This document shows positions 1-5,900 of a stretch of DNA of 6,823 nucleotides, one piece after another. The stretch's first letter is position 1; the number at the start of each line of letters is the position of its first letter. Source of the stretch: Desulfobacteraceae bacterium UBA5852 (lineage in GTDB: Bacteria > Desulfobacterota > Desulfobacteria > Desulfobacterales > UBA5852). Under the pieces are notes generated by a model. That model was not told where the DNA came from and ran no database searches. It saw only the letters and a list, made by a program, of their open reading frames with translations. A program made the translations under genes and the position numbers. The stretch spans positions 1 through 6,823 of the forward strand of contig DJGG01000015.1 in the NCBI GenBank assembly GCA_002432195.1, in the 5' to 3' direction.

Positions 1-101
1 CGCGCGCCCCCACCCCCGCGCCGTCCCCCCGACTCCGGCCCCGGCGACCGGTTCCGGATTCCGCATGACGCCCTGCAAGGCCGCCACGGCGCGCCAGGCG
101 C
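1..101 (-). other. 3' flank of the TAXI gene; possible start of a next minus-strand gene
   Basis: These bases lie downstream of the TAXI stop codon and are extremely rich in C on the plus strand. A minus-strand ATG at 64-66 opens a frame that stays open for 22 codons to the left edge (begins MRNPEPVAGAG), 35 bases past the TAXI stop. The ribosome binding site ahead of it is poor (only AGGG). TAXI genes are commonly followed by a fused TRAP permease gene, so a downstream partner would be expected here. The visible residues are not hydrophobic, however, and a 22-codon frame in DNA this GC-rich is weak evidence. I see no intrinsic terminator with a T-run. Confidence 0.2.
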
Positions 102-1094
102 CTATTCCACCAGCCCGGCCTCCCTGAAATAGGTCAGGGCTCCGGGATGGAGCGGTACCGAAAGGCCTTCCAGCATGCGCTCCCGGGTAAGGGTGGCGTA
201 AGCCGGGTGCAATTTCTTGAATTCCTCCAGGTTATCGAAGACTTCCTTGGTAATGGCGTAGACCGTTTCCTCGGCGACGCTCGCCGCGGTGCACAGCGTG
301 GCCTTGACCCCGAAGGTTTCCACGTCGGTCGCATTCATGGCGGCGGGGTAGGTGGCGCGCACCGGCACCACGGCCTTGGTGTAGTATGGCTTGGCGGTGA
401 TCAGCTTCTCGATGCCCGGCCCGTTGATGGCCGCGAAACGGACCCGCGTGGACCCGCTGGTGGCTTCCTGCATGGCTCCGTTGGGGTGCCCCACGGTGTA
501 AAAAAAGGCGTCGATGCGCCCCTCCTGGAGCAGTCCCGGCGCTTCGGTCGCCTTGGCGCCTTCCGCCTGGATGTCCTTTTTCCAATCCAGCCCCACGGCC
601 TCCAGGGCATCGATGGCATTCTGGCGTTGGCCGGAACCCGGTTCGCCGATGTTGACCCGTTTGCCTTTCAAATCGGCGATCGCCTGGATGCCGGAATCCA
701 CCGTGGCGACCAGGCTCACGACCTCCGGGTGGATGCTGAAAACGGCGCGCAGGTCCGTCCGGGGGCCCTTGGCGGCCCATTCCTCCAGCCCGTGGTAGGC
801 CTGATACTGGCGGTCGGACTGAACGATACCGAACTCCAGATCCCCGGAGAGGATGGCCTCGACGTTGAACACCGACCCCCCGGTGGCCTCCACCGCCGCC
901 CGGATGCCGTAGGCGGCGCGCTTCGCGTTGATCATCCGGGCAATGGCGATGCCCGTGGGGTAGTAAACCCCTGTAACGCCGCCGGTGCCGATGATCACGA
1001 ACCTGGCCTTGGCCGGTCCCTCGGCCCGGGGCGCTGCCCAGAAGGCCAGGACCCCGACGATCAAGGTCGGCCAGACGATCCACGTCCGTCGCAT
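102..1094 (-). CDS. TAXI family TRAP transporter solute-binding protein
   Basis: This is a 330-residue periplasmic binding protein of the TAXI type (TRAP-associated extracytoplasmic immunogenic), which captures a small organic solute and delivers it to a TRAP membrane permease driven by an ion gradient. The N-terminus (MRRTW, then a hydrophobic stretch at about residues 6-21) is a signal peptide; cleavage probably falls between residues 24 and 30, where there is an A-K-A motif. Family hallmarks follow directly: GTGGVTGVYYPTG (36-48), GDLEFGIVQSD (84-94), LKGKRVNIGEPGSGQR (142-157) and DAFFYTVGHP (195-204). The length is normal for the family. I chose the ATG at 1092-1094 because a GGAGG lies 5 bases upstream and the signal peptide begins there; the frame is open further upstream to 1496, but that extension is arginine/glycine-rich and unlike any secretion signal. 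The ligand cannot be read from sequence; characterised TAXI proteins bind glutamate-like or dicarboxylate compounds. No permease gene is visible in the window. Confidence 0.93.
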   Translation of the reverse strand: MRRTWIVWPTLIVGVLAFWAAPRAEGPAKARFVIIGTGGVTGVYYPTGIAIARMINAKRAAYGIRAAVEATGGSVFNVEAILSGDLEFGIVQSDRQYQAYHGLEEWAAKGPRTDLRAVFSIHPEVVSLVATVDSGIQAIADLKGKRVNIGEPGSGQRQNAIDALEAVGLDWKKDIQAEGAKATEAPGLLQEGRIDAFFYTVGHPNGAMQEATSGSTRVRFAAINGPGIEKLITAKPYYTKAVVPVRATYPAAMNATDVETFGVKATLCTAASVAEETVYAITKEVFDNLEEFKKLHPAYATLTRERMLEGLSVPLHPGALTYFREAGLVE

Positions 1095-1099
1095 GGTAG

Positions 1100-1104
1100 C
1101 CTCC
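1100..1104 (-). promoter_or_regulatory. Ribosome binding site fixing the TAXI start
   Basis: The minus strand reads GGAGG here, 5 bases before the ATG at 1092-1094. It coincides with the start of a signal peptide and decides this start over the ATGs and GTGs available in the longer open frame reaching 1496. Confidence 0.75.
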
Positions 1105-1208
1105 GTGCCATGGTGACCGCGGCAGTCAAACCGCGGAATGCTCCGAAGGGCCGCCGCCGGAAACCGGCGCCGCGCCCCGCCCCTGCAAATCATCAAAAAT
1201 AATACTGC

Positions 1209-1237
1209 GTTATAGATAGATTGCTTCCTTATCCCAT
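1209..1237 (-). promoter_or_regulatory. Candidate sigma-70 promoter for the TAXI gene
   Basis: On the minus strand a TATAAC box (1214-1209, five of six matches to TATAAT) sits 17 bases after ATGGGA (1237-1232, three of six to TTGACA). It lies in the only AT-rich island of the region. An alternative -10, TATTAT, is at 1204-1199 but has a poorer -35. Transcription would begin near 1202, giving a leader of roughly 107 bases. The -35 box is weak, so the exact hexamers are uncertain, but the island itself is a reasonable promoter location. Confidence 0.35.
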
Positions 1238-1379
1238 TCCTCACGCCTTGCGCAACCATCCAAGCGCCTCGCACGGCGCGCGACCCACGGAAGGAATCCC
1301 CGGGGGCACGGGCGGCAACGCGCCGCCGGGGCCGGGGCCCGGGCTTTTGGCCGGACCGACCGGATTCGGCCCTCCAGCG

Positions 1380-1408
1380 TTGACAAGCCCGGCCGCAACC
1401 TTTATTTC
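1380..1408 (+). promoter_or_regulatory. Candidate sigma-70 promoter for the glycosyltransferase
   Basis: A perfect TTGACA stands at 1380-1385, and 17 bases later a TATTTC at 1403-1408 matches TATAAT only in its first three positions. The start of transcription would fall near 1415, leaving about 40 bases of leader before the coding region. The -35 is strong and the spacing ideal; the -10 lacks the usual final T. Confidence 0.4.
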
Positions 1409-1449
1409 CTGGCCCACCGCCGGTCGCTCCCCGGGCCGGCCCACCATCG

Positions 1450-1453
1450 GGAG
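1450..1453 (+). promoter_or_regulatory. Ribosome binding site that questions the annotated ATG
   Basis: GGAG lies here with only 2 bases before the ATG at 1456, but 8 bases before the in-frame GTG at 1462. The GTG spacing is the normal one, and a start there gives a protein beginning (M)PLVSVIIP, which is typical of family-2 glycosyltransferases. Confidence 0.45.
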
Positions 1454-1455
1454 AA

Positions 1456-2292
1456 ATGCGCGTGCCGCTCGTATCCGTCATCATTCCCACCCACAACCGC
1501 GCCTGGGTCCTGGCCGAGGCCGTGGACTCCGTGCTGGCCCAGACCTTCCCCGATTATGAGCTCATCGTGGTGGACGACGGGTCCACGGACGCCACCGCCG
1601 ATCTCCTGGCCGGCTACGGCGCGCGCCTGCGGGTGGAGGTCCAGGCCCATCAGGGGGTGAGCGCGGCGCGCAACCGGGGCCTCGCCCGGGCCAGCGGGGA
1701 ACTGCTCGCCTTCCTGGATTCCGACGACCTCTGGCTGCCGCACAAGCTCCGGCGGCAGGTGGACTTCATGACCTCGCGACCCGCCGCCCTCATCTGCCAG
1801 ACCGGGGAGGTCTGGATCCGCCGGGGGGTGCGGGTGAATCCCGCCCGCCGCCACCGCAAGCCTTCGGGAATGATCTTCGACGCCTCGCTGGCCTTGTGCC
1901 TGGTGAGCCCCTCGGCGGTGATGGCGCGCCGCGCACTGTTCGAAGAGGTGGGGACCTTCGACGAGAGCCTGCCGGCCTGCGAAGACTACGACCTCTGGCT
2001 GCGGGTGAGCGCCCGCTTTCCGGTACATCTCCTCGACCAGGCGCTGGTGGTCAAGCGGGGGGGGCACCCCGATCAGCTGTCCAGCGCCTGGGGGCTGGAC
2101 CGTTACCGCATCCGGGCCCTGGCCAAGATCCTGGAGGGCGGTGCCCTCACCGCTTCCCAGCAGCGCGCGGCGGTCGCCACCCTGGAACGCAAGTGCCGCA
2201 TATTCGCCGCCGGCTGTCGCAAGCGCCGGAAGGAAGCCGAGGCCCGGGCCTACGACGAACTGGCCACCCGCTTCCACCCGACGGATGCCTGA
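1456..2292 (+). CDS. Family-2 glycosyltransferase (GT-A fold)
   Basis: This is a 278-residue cytoplasmic glycosyltransferase that would move a sugar from a nucleotide-sugar donor to an acceptor, probably in polysaccharide, lipopolysaccharide or glycoprotein assembly. Visible GT2 signatures are VSVIIPTHNR (6-15), VVDDGSTD (38-45, donor nucleotide binding), GVSAARNRG (67-75), the metal-binding DSDD (88-91) and CEDYDLWLR (175-183), whose ED is the likely catalytic-base region. GGHPDQLS (202-209) follows. There is no transmembrane segment, so it is not a processive synthase. The last 50 or so residues are basic and helical-looking. The GTG at 1462 may be the true start, which would remove two residues. 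It stands apart from any visible polysaccharide cluster, so acceptor and sugar cannot be named. Arg/Gly codons at 2056-2064 create a run of eight G, a possible slippage site. Confidence 0.9.
   Translation: MRVPLVSVIIPTHNRAWVLAEAVDSVLAQTFPDYELIVVDDGSTDATADLLAGYGARLRVEVQAHQGVSAARNRGLARASGELLAFLDSDDLWLPHKLRRQVDFMTSRPAALICQTGEVWIRRGVRVNPARRHRKPSGMIFDASLALCLVSPSAVMARRALFEEVGTFDESLPACEDYDLWLRVSARFPVHLLDQALVVKRGGHPDQLSSAWGLDRYRIRALAKILEGGALTASQQRAAVATLERKCRIFAAGCRKRRKEAEARAYDELATRFHPTDA
2057..2064 (+). repeat. Homopolymer of eight G inside the glycosyltransferase
   Basis: Eight consecutive G fall in the codons CGG GGG GGG for R201-G202-G203. The residues form part of a GGHPDQLS stretch that looks conserved, so the run may simply reflect glycine codon choice in a GC-rich genome. 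A one-base slip would frameshift and remove about the last 75 residues. Confidence 0.7.
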
Positions 2293-2307
2293 AGGCCCCC
2301 GGGCCCG

Positions 2308-2329
2308 TCCCCGGTGGCAACCGCGGGGA
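2308..2329 (+). terminator. Weak hairpin after the glycosyltransferase
   Basis: Sixteen bases after the stop codon, TCCCC (2308-2312) pairs with GGGGA (2325-2329), and GGT (2313-2315) with ACC (2320-2322) across a two-base bulge, leaving a four-base loop. No T-run follows, so if it terminates transcription it is not a classical intrinsic terminator. Confidence 0.2.
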
Positions 2330-2334
2330 ACCTA

Positions 2335-2364
2335 TGGACAAACCACCGGGATAAATGCTAAAGC
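2335..2364 (+). promoter_or_regulatory. Possible promoter upstream of dksA
   Basis: TGGACA at 2335-2340 matches the -35 consensus in five of six positions. With an 18-base spacer, TAAAGC at 2359-2364 matches the -10 in only three. The short A-rich stretch at 2338-2364 is the least GC-rich part of this spacer. If used, it would place the inverted repeats at 2404-2470 in the dksA leader RNA. The -10 is poor and the call is tentative. Confidence 0.2.
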
Positions 2365-2403
2365 GATCCCCCCAGTACACCAAAAGGCACGACGCCCCCC
2401 TAT

Positions 2404-2470
2404 CGGGGATGCGGATGCCCCCCATGCAAGCGTCATCCCCGGAAGCCGCCACCGTCTGGAGCCGGGGATG
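2404..2470 (+). repeat. Competing inverted repeats in the dksA upstream region
   Basis: CATCCCCGG at 2434-2442 is a perfect 9-bp inverted match to CCGGGGATG at 2462-2470 (19-base loop). Its first eight bases are equally complementary to CGGGGATG at 2404-2411 (22-base loop). The two outer copies are a 9-base direct repeat, CGGGGATGC. The middle segment can therefore pair with either side but not both. This could be a dispersed palindromic repeat of the REP type or a leader structure that rearranges. No T-run follows either hairpin. Confidence 0.45.
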
Positions 2471-2538
2471 CAAAGCCAACCGGAGGACGACCGCCACGGG
2501 CGAGCGCCGCCCACGAGCGCCGGCAAGGAGGATCGGAC

Positions 2539-2901
2539 ATGGACGCGAAAGACCTCGAGTTTTTCAAGGCGTTGCTGAACCAGCAACTGCAGGAGCTGTT
2601 GCAGCAGGCCGGTAACGCCGTGGTTCGATTGCGCGACTCCGAAGAGTCTCTGGCGGACCCGCTGGACCGTGCCGCCCACGAGTACGATCAGAACAACCTC
2701 TTGCGCATCCGCGACCGGGAAAGCCGCCTGATCAAAAAAATCCGTGAGTCCCTTCAAGATATCGAGGACGGCACCTTCGGTGTCTGCGTCATGTGCGGCG
2801 AGGAGATCGGCATCGCACGGCTCAAGGCGCGACCGGTGGCCAAGCACTGCATCCGCTGCAAGACCCGCCTGGAAAGCCTGGAGCGGGTGGTGGGGGTCTG
2901 A
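2539..2901 (+). CDS. dksA: RNA polymerase-binding transcription factor DksA (compact form)
   Basis: DksA binds the RNA polymerase secondary channel and, with ppGpp, represses rRNA-type promoters and activates amino-acid promoters during starvation. This 120-residue protein has a coiled-coil region (about 5-75), the tip motif DPLDRAA (40-46) and a four-cysteine zinc finger (C83, C86, C104, C107). As I recall the 151-residue E. coli protein, numbering here is offset by 31 without gaps: tip residues D71, D74 and A76 correspond to D40, D43 and A45, and the ppGpp site-2 residues K98, R129 and K139 correspond to K67, R98 and K108. All are conserved, so it should be a true ppGpp-responsive DksA and not a cysteine-less or TraR-like minor form. 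What is missing is mostly the E. coli N-terminal extension. An AAGGAGGA box centred 7 bases before the ATG gives a very strong start. hrpA converges on it. Confidence 0.93.
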   Translation: MDAKDLEFFKALLNQQLQELLQQAGNAVVRLRDSEESLADPLDRAAHEYDQNNLLRIRDRESRLIKKIRESLQDIEDGTFGVCVMCGEEIGIARLKARPVAKHCIRCKTRLESLERVVGV

Positions 2902-2930
2902 CAGAAGGTCCGTGGGGCGCCCCGGCGGAG

Positions 2931-2955
2931 GCCTCCCCGGCCCACCGGGGCAGGC
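2931..2955. terminator. Hairpin between convergent dksA and hrpA
   Basis: GCCT (2931-2934) and CCCCGG (2935-2940) pair with CCGGGG (2945-2950) and AGGC (2952-2955), giving a 10-bp stem with one bulged C (2951) and a CCCA loop. It begins 30 bases after the dksA stop and ends 18 bases from the hrpA stop. No T-run follows on either strand, but the position between two converging genes suggests a shared bidirectional terminator or RNA-end stabiliser. Palindromes GGGGCGCCCC (2914-2923) and GGAGGCCTCC lie just to its left. Confidence 0.4.
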
Positions 2956-2972
2956 TCGGTGCATGCCGGGTC

Positions 2973-5900
2973 TCAGGCCGTGCGTTCGATCAGGCGGATC
3001 TGGCCTTCCAGCCGCTTGGCCGAGACGGGCTGCTCCGTGCCCAACTCCTGGGCGAACAGCGAGACCTTGAACTCCTCCACCATCCAGAAAAGCTCCTCCA
3101 CCGCCGCCCGCCGGGCAGGCGAGGCCCCCTGGTCCAGTTCCGCCGCCAGGGCCGCCAGGCGTTGGACGAAGGGGGCCAGGAGAGCGGCCTTGGTCCGCTC
3201 CTTTTCCGGGTCCTGAAGCCCGCGCCGGGCCCGCAGGCCTATGGCCCGCAGGTAACGCACCAGGCGCGGCAGATGCTCCAGGGCATACAGGTCCACGAAA
3301 TGGGCCGGCACGAGGTGGTCCAGCTCCTGGCGCAGATGCTCCAGGAGCCCGCCCCCGGCGCCCCGCCCGCCGGATTCCCGCTCCAGCTCCCAGAAGGTCC
3401 GCCCCAGTTCCTCCAGCGCCTGCAGCACCGCCGCGGTCTGCTCCCTCCAGCGCTGACCGGCCGGCAGCAGCCGGGGGCGAATCGCCTCGGCCGCCGCCTC
3501 GAAGTCCTCCTGACGGCGCAGGTCCAGCTGGCAGTGATCCCGGACGATCCTCCGGAGGAGGCGCTCCTCCAGGGCCTTGGCACCCCCCGGAACAGGGGCG
3601 CCCAGGCGCCCGAGGGCCAGCTGCCGGCGCAGGTGCTTGAGCTCGTCTCCCAGGCGGATGGCCAGCAACGCCGCCACCCCTTCCCGGTGGGCCTGCCGGG
3701 CGGCGGCCCCGTCGGTGAAGACCCGGACGGCCGCCCCGCCGGAGGGGGCCTCCTCCCGGGCCAGGGCCAAAAAATAGGTTTGGGGGCCTTCGCCCGACCC
3801 GGCGACCGTCACCGTTTCCGGAAGGCCACCGACATCCCAGGTGCGCAGGCCGCGGCGCTCGTACTCCCGGCGCGCCGCCGCCAGGCAGTCCGCGTCGGGC
3901 GCCACGGCCATAGGGGCCTGAAGGATCGCCGGGTCGCGGGCCGCTGCCAATTCCTCCCCCTGGGGTCCCGTGAGGGCGATGCGCAGGCGCAGGTGGTCGG
4001 GGAGTTCCAGGTGGGGCCAGGCCGACGCCGGGATTTCCAATTGAAAACGGCGGGAAATGAAAGCCCCCAGGGCATTGATCAGGGACCCGCCGCCGCGGGG
4101 CATCTCCCGACTGATGAGGGCCGCGGTCGTATTCACCGGCACCAGGCGGCGGCGGTAGGCTTTGGGCAGCCCCCGCAGCAGGGCCGTGATCTTCTCCTGG
4201 AGCAGCCCGGGCACCAGCCACTGGGCGTCCTCGGGGGGCACGCTGCCGGCCGCCCCCGCCGGGATGGACACCGTCACCCCGTCCTCGGGGCTTCCCGGGG
4301 AATACCGGTAGCGCACGGGAAAGGGTCGGCTTCCCAGGGCGATGCGGTCGGGAAAGCGCTCCAGCTCCTCGGGATCCGGCCGGTAGCGCAGCAGGTCGGC
4401 CTCCTCCATGCGCAGAAAGGCGTCCCCGCCCCGCTCCCGGATGCGGCGGCGCAGGCTGCGGATATCGTAGACGGTCCCCAGGCGTTCGCGGTAGAAGCGC
4501 ACCAGGTCGTCCTCGTCCACCAGCAGGTCCCGGCGGCGGACGCGGTTTTCCAGGTCCCGCACGCGGGCCACCAGGCGCCGGTTGTGCGCCACGAAGGGCA
4601 GGGCCGCCTCCCCGTCCTCTCCCACCAGGGCCTCCCGCAGGAAAATCGTCGTGGCCTCCTCGGGGGCGTGGGGGCCGTAGGACACCCGCCGCCGGGGCAC
4701 CACCACCAGACCGAAAAGGCTCACCTGTTCGTCGGCCACCACCTCCCCGCGGGCGGCGTCCCAGCGGGGATCGAGAAAGCTGCGCCGGCTCTGGCGCGCC
4801 CCCACGGCCTCGATCCAGGCGGGCTCCACCACCGCCGCCGTGCGGGCGTAGAGCCGGTTGGTCTGCACCATCTCGGCGGCCACGATCCACTCCCCCCCGC
4901 GGTTGAAGAGCCCCGAGCCGGGAAAGAGCATGGCCTCCCGGCCCCGGGCGGCGCGGTAGAGGTTCTTCTCCCGCCGCTGGGCGATGTTGGCCAGGAAACC
5001 GCTCAACACCGCCCGGTGGATGGCGGCATACAGCGGGCTGAAGGCTTCGTCCCGCCGGCCGGCGGCCGGCGGGCGCTCCGCGGGCGGTCCGCCGGCGGCT
5101 TCCAGGCCGGCCTCCTCCACCACCGCGGCCAGCTGCTGGTGGAAGTCGCGCCATTCCCGCATGCGCCGGAAGGAAAGGAACCCTTCCCGGCAAAAGCGCT
5201 TCAGCCCGGCGCTCCCCTTGCGCGCCTCCTGGGCGCGCAGGCTGGCCTGCCAGAGGGTGAGATACCCCGCGAAGTCCGAGCTGGGGTCCTTGAAGGCCGC
5301 ATGGGCCTGGTCCGCCTGGGCGGCCCGGTCCAGGGGCCGCTCCCGGGGGTCCTGGATGCTCAAGGCCGCGGTGATCACCAGGAGCTCCTCCAGGCACCCC
5401 TGCTCCCGGGCCTCGAGCAGCATGCGGGAGAGGCGCGGGTCTACCGGCATGCGCGCCATGAAGCGCCCCCGGGGGGTGAGGACGAGGCCGCCGGCGCCCT
5501 TGCGGCCCGCGCGGTCCGGGGCGCTCTCCAGGGCGTCCAGCTCCGTGAGCAGCTGCACGCCGTCCCTCACGGCCCGGGGATCGGGGGGATCGATAAAGGG
5601 GAAGGCGCTCACCTCCCCCAGCTTGAGGGCGATCATGCGCAGGAGCACTTCCGCCAGGTTGGCCCGCAGGATCTCGGGCGGCGTGTAGAGGGGCCGCCCC
5701 AGGTAGTCGGCCTCCTCGTAGAGCCGCACGCACACGCCCTCGGCCACGCGCCCGCTGCGGCCCGCGCGCTGGTCGGCGCTGCTGCGGGCGATGGGGGCCA
5801 CCGGCAGGGAAGTGGTGCGGGTGCGCGGCGAGTAGCGCGGGATGCGGGCCAGCCCCGTGTCCACGACATAGCGGATCCCCGGGATGGTGATGGAGGTCTC

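Larger units (their letters stand above)
1095..1455. other. Divergent intergenic region between the TAXI and glycosyltransferase genes
   Basis: I find no convincing gene in these 361 bases. The region has an AT-rich island at about 1187-1240 that stands out sharply from the surrounding GC-rich DNA and probably carries the promoter of the minus-strand TAXI gene. Between the island and the TAXI start are two small inverted repeats: CCGCGG at 1117-1122 and 1131-1136 (8-base loop), and CGCCGG/CCGGCG at 1155-1160 and 1164-1169 (3-base loop). Another 6-bp stem, GGCGGC/GCCGCC, lies at 1311-1316 and 1322-1327. A consensus -35 box for the glycosyltransferase lies at 1380. In DNA this GC-rich, short GC stems arise by chance, so only the AT island and the -35 box carry weight. 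Confidence 0.5.

Noticed and set aside
147..1202. 351-codon plus-strand open frame antisense to the TAXI gene
   Set aside because: Its composition is the reverse shadow of a GC-rich gene (many Gly, Arg, Asp, His), it has no recognisable motif, and the minus-strand frame is an unmistakable TAXI protein.
1095..1496. N-terminal extension of the TAXI frame by 134 residues
   Set aside because: It is rich in Arg, Gly and Pro, overlaps the start of the glycosyltransferase, has no family resemblance, and lies ahead of a clear signal peptide with its own Shine-Dalgarno site.
1402..2277. 291-codon minus-strand open frame antisense to the glycosyltransferase
   Set aside because: It is low-information sequence with no motif, whereas the plus strand carries the complete set of GT2 signatures.
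2334..2354. Six-codon mini-frame (MDKPPG) followed by an overlapping ATG at 2355
   Set aside because: It resembles a leader peptide in layout, but has no ribosome binding site and no informative run of codons, and the frame after it runs out of frame into dksA.
4984..5688. 234-codon plus-strand open frame antisense to hrpA
   Set aside because: It is rich in Ser, Arg and Ala as expected for an antisense shadow, and lies wholly within the helicase HA2 and OB-fold coding region.
2332..5733. 1133-codon minus-strand open frame overlapping hrpA, dksA and the spacer
   Set aside because: It is almost entirely Gly, Pro, Arg and Ala, crosses gene boundaries without a change in character, and is in a different frame from the intact helicase. 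Long stop-free shadow frames are expected when third positions are nearly all G or C.
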